From positions 1-34,269 of the forward strand of contig MNVD01000004.1 of NCBI GenBank assembly GCA_001871445.1: DNA of 34,269 nucleotides, in the 5' to 3' direction. A model generated the notes under the pieces. The model was not told where the DNA came from, searched no databases, and was given only the letters and a program-made list of their open reading frames with translations. This document shows, piece after piece, positions 8,705-17,823 of this stretch; position 1 is the first letter of the stretch, and every line of letters begins with the position of its first letter. The position numbers were made by a program, and so were the translations under genes. Source of the stretch: Candidatus Magasanikbacteria bacterium CG1_02_41_34. Lineage in GTDB: Bacteria > Patescibacteriota > Patescibacteriia > Magasanikbacterales > UBA922.

Positions 8705-11083
8705 TTATTTCTTTATCATTTTTAATCTCAGACTATTCATCACCACAGAGACGGAACTAAAAGCCATGGCAGCACTCGCAATAATCGGTGACAACAATAT
8801 GCCAAACGCAGGATAGAGAAGTCCTGCCGCAACAGGAATCGCAATAAGGTTATATCCAAATGCCCAAAACAAATTTTGTTTCACTACACGAAGGGTCATC
8901 TTTGATACATGAATAGTTTCAATGACTTTGTCGAGCGTCCCATGTACCAGTACGATATCCCCTGCTTCTATAGCAACATCTGTCCCTGTTCCCATAGCAA
9001 TGCCAATGTCTGCCTGCGCCAAGGCAGGCGCATCATTGATACCATCCCCTACCATAGCAATAATTCTTCCCGCTTGTTCTGCCTGTAGTGATTGTATTTT
9101 TTGTGCTTTCTCAGCTGGCAAGACTTCTGCAATCACCATATCGATCCCAAGCTGTTTTCCAATAGCCTCTGCAGTACGTTGGTTATCTCCTGTGAGCATA
9201 GCCACTCGTATTCCCATTGTGTGTAATGCAGAAATAGCTTTTTTTGCTTCATCTTTGATCGTATCTGCGAGCGCAAACACAGCAACATGGACACCCTCAA
9301 CCGACATGAAAATGGTCGTTTTCCCTTCTTCTATCAGCGCATTCGCTTTCGTAAGTAATGTTGCATCAAGTGATATGTGTTCTTCATCCATCAACCGTTT
9401 ATTGCCCAGTAATATAATTTTTGTATTAATATTTCCAGACACACCACGTCCCTCTCTTGCTTTGAATGTATCTACAACAAGAGTAGTTTTTTGTGTACCA
9501 ATTTTTTCTTGTGCAAAATTTGCAATGGCATCGGAAAGAGGGTGCTCAGAAAGATGTTCTACTGCATGCGCATACGACAATACATCTTGTTCACTCTGTC
9601 CATCAGCAAACAATACATCTGTGACAGATGGTGTTCCTTTTGTGAGCGTCCCAGTTTTGTCAAACACAATAGTATGAATACTATGTGCTTTTTCAAGTGC
9701 CTCGGCATCTTTTATGAGTATCCCTTTACTTGCTGCTTTTCCTGTACCAACCATCACAGCCGTTGGTGTAGCAAGTCCAAGTGCACAAGGGCACGCAATG
9801 ATAAGAATTGTTGTTGCAATATAGACAGCAAGCTGTAACACACTCATATTTTGCGGAACAAAGCCTATCCGTGGAGCAACGAAGAACCAAAACAACGCCG
9901 CAATTATCGCAATACTAATCACAAGCGGAACAAATATACTCGATACTTTGTCTGCAAGTTTTTGAATTGGTGCCGTAGTCCCCTGCGCTTGTTCTACCAT
10001 CTGAATAATTTGAGAGAGCATGGTTTCACCACCAACACGTTCTGCAGTGAATTGAAACGTACTCGTCTTATTGATCGTTGCACCTATAACGGCATCACCT
10101 ACATTTTTTTCTGCAGGAAGAGATTCACCGGTCACCATTGATTCATCGATCGTACTAGCACCAGAACTGATAACACCATCAACGGGTATTTTTTCTCCAG
10201 GGCGAACAATAATAGTGTCACCTTTTTTTACGTCAGCCACAGGAATTTTTACTTCCTTTCCATCTCGAATCACCATAGCTTCCTTTGCTTGAAGTTCAAA
10301 CAGTGCTTTTACTGCATCACTTGTCTTTGCCTTTGCGCGCGCTTCCAGCAATCTCCCAATGAGGATGAAGAATACAATGAAGACTTCTGCCTCAAAAAAG
10401 ACATCACTGGCAACATCACCAAAAATACTCGGTGCAAATGTTACCAAAGTAGAAAATATCCATGCAGTGGTTGTACCAAGAGCAATCAACGTATCCATAT
10501 TTGAACTTCGAACCTTGAGTGCGCGCCATGCACTGACAAAAAATTGTCTTCCCCCAAGAAACAAGATTGGTGTTGCCAAAAAGAATTGCAACAAATACAA
10601 GGTATGAAGTCTATACGATGTGCCACTAAACGAAATATCGCCGAATGGCAAAGCCATCATTCCTTGACCATTCGCAGTACGAACAAGCATAAAGACCATG
10701 AGTGCAAGAAAGGGTATGACACCCATACCAACCCACATGACAGTTCTTTTTAATTTTTGATACTCTTCTTTTTTCAATGCCGATGCATGACTCTTATGAT
10801 CCATGTTCATCCCCTTCATTGCATGCATTTTTTCTGCTTCTGGTGGTGAGGCAAGGACAGTTTCTGTATCGTCAGACACGAGTTCATATCCCCCTGCACT
10901 TTGTACAGCCTTTGCGATATCATCAAGTGATACTATTTTTTCATCGTATGATATCGTCATGACTTCACTAGCATAATTCACATTGATCATCTCTACACCA
11001 GGAAGCTTTTTGACCATTTTTTCAATAAGTTGTTTGCAGGATGCGCAGTGCATACCGACAATTGGGTATTGTTCTTTTTTCAT
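8705..11083 (-). CDS. copA: P1B-type copper-translocating ATPase
   Basis: GMHCASC HMA motif, [35 protein letters not shown]-terminal [16 protein letters not shown] (Cu(I)-type). Confidence 0.95.
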   Translation of the reverse strand: MKKEQYPIVGMHCASCKQLIEKMVKKLPGVEMINVNYASEVMTISYDEKIVSLDDIAKAVQSAGGYELVSDDTETVLASPPEAEKMHAMKGMNMDHKSHASALKKEEYQKLKRTVMWVGMGVIPFLALMVFMLVRTANGQGMMALPFGDISFSGTSYRLHTLYLLQFFLATPILFLGGRQFFVSAWRALKVRSSNMDTLIALGTTTAWIFSTLVTFAPSIFGDVASDVFFEAEVFIVFFILIGRLLEARAKAKTSDAVKALFELQAKEAMVIRDGKEVKIPVADVKKGDTIIVRPGEKIPVDGVISSGASTIDESMVTGESLPAEKNVGDAVIGATINKTSTFQFTAERVGGETMLSQIIQMVEQAQGTTAPIQKLADKVSSIFVPLVISIAIIAALFWFFVAPRIGFVPQNMSVLQLAVYIATTILIIACPCALGLATPTAVMVGTGKAASKGILIKDAEALEKAHSIHTIVFDKTGTLTKGTPSVTDVLFADGQSEQDVLSYAHAVEHLSEHPLSDAIANFAQEKIGTQKTTLVVDTFKAREGRGVSGNINTKIILLGNKRLMDEEHISLDATLLTKANALIEEGKTTIFMSVEGVHVAVFALADTIKDEAKKAISALHTMGIRVAMLTGDNQRTAEAIGKQLGIDMVIAEVLPAEKAQKIQSLQAEQAGRIIAMVGDGINDAPALAQADIGIAMGTGTDVAIEAGDIVLVHGTLDKVIETIHVSKMTLRVVKQNLFWAFGYNLIAIPVAAGLLYPAFGILLSPIIASAAMAFSSVSVVMNSLRLKMIKK

Positions 11084-11093
11084 AGGAAACTAT

Positions 11094-11603
11094 TTATAGA
11101 TGATGATCAATACCTTCGTAGGCTTTAATAAATTGCTGTACCTTTTCTATATCTACTATATCAAGAGGAAGCAATTTATTCCATGCCGTCAGTGCTATTA
11201 CATATTCCATATCATATCTTGGTGCAATGATGACGTGTGTTCTTCCCGCACTCATAACTGCGTCTTCTAGCACATTCCATTCTGTTTTTGGGAGTACATC
11301 TGGATTATATTGCACCACAACCCCTCCATCTTCAAGATTGTGTATTTGCTGTTCATCTGGAATAATTTCGCTACTCACTCCCCACGGTGCAATACTTCCA
11401 ACATGGGGTCCAGACGTAGGAGGATTGGAATTGTATGGTTCGTGTTCTGCATCAATCGTATCAATATGCCTATTTCCCATGGTAACAATTTTTTCAACAC
11501 CAGGTATTTCAGTCTGCACACGTTGTAACACAAGGAAGACCACGACGACAAGAATGACAATACCAACACTGATGATAATAGTATTGTTTGATTTGTTTTT
11601 CAT
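11094..11603 (-). CDS. DUF3105-family membrane-anchored protein
   Basis: N-terminal TM; HIDTIDAEHEPYNSNPPTSGPHVG...IHNLEDGGVVVQYNPD. Confidence 0.8.
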   Translation of the reverse strand: MKNKSNNTIIISVGIVILVVVVFLVLQRVQTEIPGVEKIVTMGNRHIDTIDAEHEPYNSNPPTSGPHVGSIAPWGVSSEIIPDEQQIHNLEDGGVVVQYNPDVLPKTEWNVLEDAVMSAGRTHVIIAPRYDMEYVIALTAWNKLLPLDIVDIEKVQQFIKAYEGIDHHL

Positions 11604-11621
11604 ATCTTATATTTCAATATG

Positions 11622-12062
11622 TTACCAATTTTTACAACATGCCGTCAGCTCTGAAACAATTCGTTTCACTTTTGGATTGCTGGTATATGCGTAGAGAACA
11701 AATGTTACACTCCACAACAATAACAGGAGGAGAACAGGCCACATCATGGTAGATACATACCCCACCATGGCAAATACCACTGCAGTAGCTGTCAAGAAAA
11801 AAGGAAACCGAAAAAGCAACAGCGACTCGGGAACCCTTTTTTCAAGTACATAATATATACCAACGACGCTTTGTCCCATAAGTACCGCGATAAGTACAGG
11901 ATCTGTAAACAATTTGCACCAATACAATACCAACAACACCATCCATGTCATACTCACACTTGCACAGAGCACACAAAATTGCCACGCAGTATATTTTTTT
12001 ATCACGAGGAGGAACACAAACAAACCACACATCATGGATAATACAATCATTACATTATTCAT
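11622..12062 (-). CDS. Small polytopic membrane protein with FCVLC motif and C-terminal CC
   Basis: 146-aa hydrophobic ORF inside the operon; WQFCVLCASV; family not recognised. Confidence 0.6.
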   Translation of the reverse strand: MNNVMIVLSMMCGLFVFLLVIKKYTAWQFCVLCASVSMTWMVLLVLYWCKLFTDPVLIAVLMGQSVVGIYYVLEKRVPESLLLFRFPFFLTATAVVFAMVGYVSTMMWPVLLLLLLWSVTFVLYAYTSNPKVKRIVSELTACCKNW

Positions 12063-12580
12063 AGAATAAACTGCATAATCAGTGACGCAAGGAACAATAA
12101 GACAAAGGTAATCACTATGCCTTGATAGGGAAACAACCTTCTTTGTTTTATCTTGGACACACGAAGGCTTATGGCAGGAGATATGAACATCAACACAGCA
12201 CCAATACTGCTCCCAACAAGAAATTTATGTATGAGATATGTCTTATTGAAGAATGTTCCATATGTTCCAAACCAATAGATATTTATTGACGTGTAGTCCT
12301 GAAGTAATGGGATGAGTGGAAGAAGAGTGCTCAAAAAAATTACCACTGTCAGAATCTGTTTTTGATATGATATATATTCTTTTTTGACTATTCTCGACAT
12401 CCATATACCCAGAGCCAACGCAAATGCCCCCAAGAAAATACCTACTACATATGTACTCACCCCAATGTATGAAGCCCCAACAGCAAGTGCACCTGCACCC
12501 ACAGTACAGAGGGGGCAATGCGCTTTTGCTGCGGTAGGGATCAGTGTGAAGAGTGCAATAATTCCATATATTTTTTTCAT
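12059..12580 (-). CDS. Polytopic membrane protein with CPLC motif after a signal-like N-terminus
   Basis: MKKIYGIIALFTLIPTAAKAHCPLCTVGAGALAVGAS; start taken at 12580 (track ORF extends to 12628); TGA stop. Confidence 0.65.
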   Translation of the reverse strand: MKKIYGIIALFTLIPTAAKAHCPLCTVGAGALAVGASYIGVSTYVVGIFLGAFALALGIWMSRIVKKEYISYQKQILTVVIFLSTLLPLIPLLQDYTSINIYWFGTYGTFFNKTYLIHKFLVGSSIGAVLMFISPAISLRVSKIKQRRLFPYQGIVITFVLLFLASLIMQFIL

Positions 12581-12590
12581 AGGCGGTCGT

Positions 12591-13073
12591 TTACAATTGC
12601 ATATACTCAGCAACACTTCCTTGTTCATCTATAGCATAGATAGAAAAGGCTTCTCGCTTTTTCCCTGGCATGCCAGGAGATCCTACAGGCATATTTGGTA
12701 ATGCAATGGTACGAACATCAGAATCATTGGCAAGAAGAGCCTCTATACCTTCAGTTGGGATATGTCCTTCGACAACATACCCATCTTCTATCACCGTCGT
12801 ATGACAACTTTCCATGTCAGGAGGGATACCGTATTCATTTTTTATCTTGGCCATATCTTCTGTATCGACAACACGCACATCATACCCAGCTCGCTTCATA
12901 TACAAGACATAGTTTCCACAACAACCACAGGTTGGTGATTTGTAGATTGTCATTGATTTTGCAGATACCGTTGGCACAAATCGTTCTTTTCCAGATCCAT
13001 TTGTTATCACCACGAGAGCAACAAGTGCAAAGAGTGACCCAGATATCCAAAGAAAGATCTTTTTTTTCTTCAT
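12591..13073 (-). CDS. DUF411 family metal-binding protein
   Basis: YKSPTCGCCGNYVLYMKRAGYDV...ESCHTTVIEDGYVVEGHIP...ALPNMPVGSPGM. Confidence 0.9.
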   Translation of the reverse strand: MKKKKIFLWISGSLFALVALVVITNGSGKERFVPTVSAKSMTIYKSPTCGCCGNYVLYMKRAGYDVRVVDTEDMAKIKNEYGIPPDMESCHTTVIEDGYVVEGHIPTEGIEALLANDSDVRTIALPNMPVGSPGMPGKKREAFSIYAIDEQGSVAEYMQL

Positions 13074-13080
13074 AAGAATA

Positions 13081-13842
13081 TTATTTTAATACCGACTGAA
13101 TAATCTGTTCTACTTGCGAAAATGGTTGCGCGCCACTAATAACAATTTTTTGATCGCCGACAAGAAGAACTGAATATGGCGTTCCACGAAGACCTGCCTT
13201 TTGTGCATCGTCGAGATCTGTCTGTACATTGCCAGCAAACTTTTTTGAGTCAAGACAGTCTGTAAATGCTGCGACGTTTACTCCAGTATCTTTTGCAATA
13301 GCAAAAAGTTCTGCATCGGCAAGTCCATTATTTGACGGTGTTCTTGCAAACAGTTCATCGGCAAACTTCCAAAATCCTGTATTACCTTCAAGATCACCTG
13401 CACACTCCAATGCCAGTGCTTCTCTTCGCGCTTTGCTGTGAAGACTGTCAAGTGGCGCATGACGATATACCCATTTTACTGAATCTCCATACGTAGCAAT
13501 AACTTGATTCATCGTATCGTGAAATCGTTTGCAGAACGGACACTCCGTATCTGAAAACTCTACAATCGTAATATCGGCATCTTTCTTTCCTTTATACCAA
13601 TCGGCATCCGTCACAGGGGTCAATACAATATTGGTGTCAGACGGAGGAACCACAGCAGAGGGAACACCCTGCTGGGCATCACCACGAGCAACAACAGGTT
13701 CGATGGTATCAGGAGAAGCAACCTGTTGTGACAAGAGCACAAAGAATCCAATAGACGTAATTGCAAAAAAGGATACTACTGCTCCAAGCATAAAAATTTG
13801 ACCTTTGGGCAACATTTCCAAGAGAGATTTTTTTTCAGACAT
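13081..13842 (-). CDS. DsbA-family thiol:disulfide oxidoreductase (thioredoxin fold), membrane anchored
   Basis: VEFSDTECPFCKRFHDTM...GLRGTPYSVLLVGDQ; N-terminal TM. Confidence 0.9.
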   Translation of the reverse strand: MSEKKSLLEMLPKGQIFMLGAVVSFFAITSIGFFVLLSQQVASPDTIEPVVARGDAQQGVPSAVVPPSDTNIVLTPVTDADWYKGKKDADITIVEFSDTECPFCKRFHDTMNQVIATYGDSVKWVYRHAPLDSLHSKARREALALECAGDLEGNTGFWKFADELFARTPSNNGLADAELFAIAKDTGVNVAAFTDCLDSKKFAGNVQTDLDDAQKAGLRGTPYSVLLVGDQKIVISGAQPFSQVEQIIQSVLK

Positions 13843-13920
13843 ATAGTATATTGTTGTGACTAAAGAAATTTTTCAATAAAAAAACGAGTATGCTAAAAAA
13901 CATACACGCCCTATGTCACG

Positions 13921-14337
13921 CTACCACGTCTTTGAATGCAAAATGCCTGATGAAAAAAGACGAGAAAAAAATAATGCAAAATACGCCCAACGTTCTCCCC
14001 ACCGACGCATATACAATGAGGTATGATCAACGAGGCTCCACAAAAAAAGTATGGTAATCAATAGTATGCTGGAAACAAATGCAACCAGAGAAGAAAATAG
14101 TGTGGCATGCCCAGTAAGAATAGCAACAATACCATGATGTGCAATTTGTATACCATTAGGCGTTTCGTTTGCTGTCTGATTTTGTATGCCACAACACTCG
14201 TGTGACATGCCCATACCTTCATGGGCAGCAATTTTTTCTGTAGCATCCGTAAACTCATGTCCTATCATTCCAATATTAAAACCAAAACAAGACCAGGAGA
14301 GGAAGAAGAGGAGAATGATAGCAATGCGCTGCATCAT
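13921..14337 (-). CDS. Small membrane protein, unknown function
   Basis: 138-aa ORF with signal-like N-terminus, HEGMGMSHECCGIQ segment and a TM segment. Confidence 0.5.
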   Translation of the reverse strand: MMQRIAIILLFFLSWSCFGFNIGMIGHEFTDATEKIAAHEGMGMSHECCGIQNQTANETPNGIQIAHHGIVAILTGHATLFSSLVAFVSSILLITILFLWSLVDHTSLYMRRWGERWAYFALFFSRLFSSGILHSKTW

Positions 14338-14394
14338 AGAGTCATATATGTAATATAGCTAAGCGTATCAGAAAAAAGCAGTTTTGCCAAATAT

Positions 14395-14424
14395 AAAAAA
14401 TGACACCGTGCGGTGTCATTTTTT
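14395..14424. terminator. Intrinsic terminator
   Basis: aaaaaatgacaccgtgcggtgtcatttttt. Confidence 0.85.
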
Positions 14425-14453
14425 ATTGTACGTGCGTGCGTTGAAATGTGTAT

Positions 14454-15083
14454 TTACTTTTTCTTTGTAGCAACTGCTTTCTTTACGGTCTTTTTTTCTT
14501 TCTTCTCAGCTTTTTTGTCTGCTTTCACTTCTGCTTTTTTCTTTGCTACTGGTTTTTCTCCGCTCACGACGGATCCGCCTTGGGTGGATTCAGCTCCTTT
14601 TTCTTTCTTTGAAGATTTTTCAAAAAGAGGAGCTTTTTTTCCACTTTCGAGAAGAGACAAAATTTTATCCATTTTCAAATGCAACGAATCAAGCTGTTTT
14701 TGTGAGACACCGCTACTTTGTGATGCACTAGCTGATGGTGCTCCACCAAAACTTTTTTCAAAGCTTCGTTCCGGCTTTCGTGATGAAAAACTGTCTCCAC
14801 CTTTTTGACTCTTGAAACAATTGCTACAATATACTGGCTGAGTTCCACTTGGTCGAAAAGGTACTTCACACTTTTCATTGCAACCATCACAGGTTGCTGG
14901 AAACATTTTCTTTGGTCCGTCACTTCGTCCACCACCATAGCTTGAACGTGACCCACTGTCTCGTCCGCCACCATAGCTAGGTCGTGATCCACGATCCCGA
15001 TCGCCATATGATGAACGTCCGCCACCGCCAAATCCTCTATCTCCACCACTTCGGTCGTTCTTGAATGAGTTAAAATTGCCCAT
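14454..15083 (-). CDS. RGG/Gly-rich, CxxC...CxxC zinc-ribbon protein with Lys-rich C-terminal tail
   Basis: GGDRGFGGGGRSSYGDRDRG...; TCDGCNEKCEVPFRPSGTQPVYCSNCF; KKKAEVKADKKAEKKEKK; start MGNFNSF chosen over the track ORF start. Confidence 0.7.
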   Translation of the reverse strand: MGNFNSFKNDRSGGDRGFGGGGRSSYGDRDRGSRPSYGGGRDSGSRSSYGGGRSDGPKKMFPATCDGCNEKCEVPFRPSGTQPVYCSNCFKSQKGGDSFSSRKPERSFEKSFGGAPSASASQSSGVSQKQLDSLHLKMDKILSLLESGKKAPLFEKSSKKEKGAESTQGGSVVSGEKPVAKKKAEVKADKKAEKKEKKTVKKAVATKKK

Positions 15084-15166
15084 ATAATCTGATCGGTACT
15101 TAATGAATAGATAACGTAAATCACAGCATAGCACAATATTTTGGAAAAAGCAAGGGGCAAAGCGAA

Positions 15167-15679
15167 CTATTTCTCTCTATCAGAAGAAACACGTTTTTTG
15201 GACCGTAGTAAAAGAATCGTATTTATCAATACTATCGAAAAAAATACTATACCAGACCATACAAACAAAAGACTCATACCTATCATATATTCCCATCCAG
15301 ATGATGGATCCATAACAGCGAAAAAATATATCCCCTCACACAGCGCATACAACAAAGGAAAAGAAAGACTGTATAGCAACCGCCGGGTGTTTTTTTCTAC
15401 CAACATATATCGGATACTCCAATAGAACACGAGGACCACAGGCAAAAAAATTGACATGAGGCCTATCGCCTGAAGAGGAAGAAAGTACGGAGTATGGCTA
15501 TAGGCATAATTTGTTACAGAAGAACCATCAGACAATGTTACCGTTTCTGCCGTCGTCAATGCAGCACTATGTTCTATAGTATAGGCAGTATCTAGGGCAA
15601 CAAAACCTTGTCCTAGGATATATAACCCAAATATACTGCCCACGAGCAAACCAAGATACCATCCAAGAGGATATTTCAT
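15167..15679 (-). CDS. Uncharacterised multi-TM membrane protein
   Basis: 170-aa ORF with several hydrophobic segments. Confidence 0.6.
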   Translation of the reverse strand: MKYPLGWYLGLLVGSIFGLYILGQGFVALDTAYTIEHSAALTTAETVTLSDGSSVTNYAYSHTPYFLPLQAIGLMSIFLPVVLVFYWSIRYMLVEKNTRRLLYSLSFPLLYALCEGIYFFAVMDPSSGWEYMIGMSLLFVWSGIVFFSIVLINTILLLRSKKRVSSDREK

Positions 15680-15685
15680 ATATAT

Positions 15686-16735
15686 TTACGAACTACTCAG
15701 CGCCAATTGACCACATGCAGCAGCAATATCGTCCCCCATTGTCTTGCGTTCCGTCACATTGATATCATGATCTCGCAAGATTTGTTTGAAGGCATCGATA
15801 CGTACGCGTTCGGCTCGGTCAAACGTTTTTCCCAACACCGGATTGTATGGAATCACATTTACTTTTGCTACCGCAGTTTTGACGATATAGCTTGCGAGTT
15901 CTCGTGCCAAGGCAGGCGTGTCATTGATATGAGAGATAAGGGTATATTCAAACGTCAGATGATGTCGTCGATTACCAAGTGTTTCCTGATATCGATGTGA
16001 CCACGCAGCAAGTCTTTTGATAAAATCAGGCACGGTCGTTGGCACGATTTCTTCACGTCGTTCTTGGTTTGCACTATGGAGTGAAATAGTAATACGCACG
16101 GGTGGCCAGTCTGGATCGGTCAACAATTTTTCCATTTGTGTGAGCACGCCTACCGTGGATACCATGATTTTTGTCGGACCAAGATCAGTATACTTCAGCC
16201 ACGTATGAATTGCTTGTTTTACATTGTCATAATTTGCCATTGGCTCTCCCATGCCCATGAACACAATATTGGAAATACGTTGAGATAATTCTGGTTTTGT
16301 TTGCAAAAATTCTCGCCAAAAACGATATTGATCCATGATCTCATCACTATGCATACTCCGTTTTAGTCCCATTGTCCCCGTCGCACAAAATGTACATTTC
16401 ATGGCGCAACCGATCTGACTCGAGACACACAGCGTCCACTGCTCTTTTCTATTTGCCATGAGGACTGATTCAAAATTTTTGTTGTCTGCAGTTTTTAATA
16501 CTGCTTTGTATGTATCTTCTAGTTTACTTTCAAACATCTCTACCAAGGCAATACTCATCCACGGTACTTCTTCTGACAGTGTTGTTCGCATGGCGAGTGG
16601 CAGTGTGGTCACGTCTTGCCAAGACGATACCGCGGTATCAAAAAGCGCCCTGTTGATCTGATCAAAACGAAATGTTGGGACATTGCCCAGGAGTGCGGTA
16701 ATTGTTTCTGCACGGCTTTTATACATACAAAACAC
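15686..16735 (-). CDS. rlmN: 23S rRNA (adenine-C2)-methyltransferase, radical SAM
   Basis: SSQIGCAMKCTFCATGTMGLKR, NIVFMGMGEPMANYDNV, ISLHSAN. Confidence 0.95.
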   Translation of the reverse strand: MFCMYKSRAETITALLGNVPTFRFDQINRALFDTAVSSWQDVTTLPLAMRTTLSEEVPWMSIALVEMFESKLEDTYKAVLKTADNKNFESVLMANRKEQWTLCVSSQIGCAMKCTFCATGTMGLKRSMHSDEIMDQYRFWREFLQTKPELSQRISNIVFMGMGEPMANYDNVKQAIHTWLKYTDLGPTKIMVSTVGVLTQMEKLLTDPDWPPVRITISLHSANQERREEIVPTTVPDFIKRLAAWSHRYQETLGNRRHHLTFEYTLISHINDTPALARELASYIVKTAVAKVNVIPYNPVLGKTFDRAERVRIDAFKQILRDHDINVTERKTMGDDIAAACGQLALSSS

Positions 16736-16983
16736 TATTTTCCCGACTTACTATCTCTATTTCCCATGCTACGCTGTCTTGATGCCCCTTTGGTACTATC
16801 TTTTTTTGCATGAATACCACTATGTCCACGCGGTTTTGTATATTGGCTGGTATTATAAGGAACAGGCTTTGCATCCGGAGATGTACCCTGTATCTTTTTC
16901 ATGTGTTTGAATACTTTGTGGAGCATATATGTGTATGACAGAAAGGAGTTGATCACTATAACACAAAAAGGGAAAGATTGCAA
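16735..16983 (-). CDS. Small basic protein, unknown
   Basis: 82-aa ORF abutting rlmN; MKKIQGTSPDAKPVPYNTSQYTKPRGHSGIHAKKD; start uncertain. Confidence 0.4.
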   Translation of the reverse strand: MQSFPFCVIVINSFLSYTYMLHKVFKHMKKIQGTSPDAKPVPYNTSQYTKPRGHSGIHAKKDSTKGASRQRSMGNRDSKSGK

Positions 16984-17007
16984 TATGGAGAGACCTCCTC
17001 AAAAAAA

Positions 17008-17454
17008 TCAAACCTTTCGTTGTATGACTTCGATCAATTTTACAATTCGTGGATCCATAAAACGAGTGATATCCAAATTTTGAATCAGAAAACTGTCAGC
17101 AATACTATCACTATTTGGACCAGGAACCACCAATACATTTATAGCCATAGGATCGTCCCCCAAAATAACCTGCATACCCTCTCTTTGAAATTTTTTCAAT
17201 ACATCATCTATAGACGTGACACACCCCATTTCGACAAAAGGGACTTCATCTATTTTTGATTGATCATAAAATTTTTTGCTCACACCAGGAAAATCAAACA
17301 TTTCTCCGCTTTTTATAAGTTCCAATGCCAATGTAAAAATCTCTTGTTTTCGCTTTTCCCTTGCTTCCTCTGGAGATATTGGTTTATCTGGTTGTGGTAC
17401 GACTCCAATGATAGTGGGATCAATTGGTGGACCTTGGGTATCTCCTCTGCCCAT
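17008..17454 (-). CDS. Uncharacterised soluble protein
   Basis: 148-aa ORF, no competing ORF. Confidence 0.55.
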   Translation of the reverse strand: MGRGDTQGPPIDPTIIGVVPQPDKPISPEEAREKRKQEIFTLALELIKSGEMFDFPGVSKKFYDQSKIDEVPFVEMGCVTSIDDVLKKFQREGMQVILGDDPMAINVLVVPGPNSDSIADSFLIQNLDITRFMDPRIVKLIEVIQRKV

Positions 17455-17584
17455 ATATGTATAATTAATAACTCTACAAGACTAGCATACACAAAATTAA
17501 GTAAACAAGAAAGCGTTGTAGTATAACCCTTGAAAGAGAGTATACTATATGTATAGTCGTGTGTATTACATAACCACTAACTAT

Positions 17585-17770
17585 ATGAAACTTCTCAAAA
17601 ACACACTTATGAGTACCTGGGACATAGGGCTCATAAAATTGGCTGTTGGGTGTATCGGTATTGCCATCGGGGCGACATGGTCAAATCTCTTTGCCCCATA
17701 TACAACGTTATTGTTTGTCGTAGGAATTCTCGCTGGGCTATATGCAGGCTATGTATGGATGAAAAAATAG
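17585..17770 (+). CDS. Small two-TM membrane protein
   Basis: MKLLKNTLMSTWDIGLIKLAVGCIGIAIGATWSNLFAPYTTLLFVVGILAGLYAGYVWMKK followed by a terminator. Confidence 0.6.
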   Translation: MKLLKNTLMSTWDIGLIKLAVGCIGIAIGATWSNLFAPYTTLLFVVGILAGLYAGYVWMKK

Positions 17771-17782
17771 TGCAGAACATTT

Positions 17783-17813
17783 AAAAAAGACCGTCTATAC
17801 AACGGTCTTTTTA
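17783..17813. terminator. Bidirectional intrinsic terminator
   Basis: aaaaaagaccgtctatacaacggtcttttta. Confidence 0.85.
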
Positions 17814-17823
17814 TTTGCACTGT

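Noticed and set aside
8922-9677. 251-aa plus-strand ORF opposite copA
   Set aside because: Lies wholly antisense to a confidently assigned CopA; Ser/Ala/Thr-rich shadow translation with no family features.
9017-15920. Near-identical word gccaaggcaggcg(c/t)(a/g)tcattgata in copA (about 9017) and rlmN (about 15907)
   Set aside because: Both encode the same peptide context (NDAPALA / NDTPALA) of conserved family motifs, so coincidence of coding is the simpler explanation.
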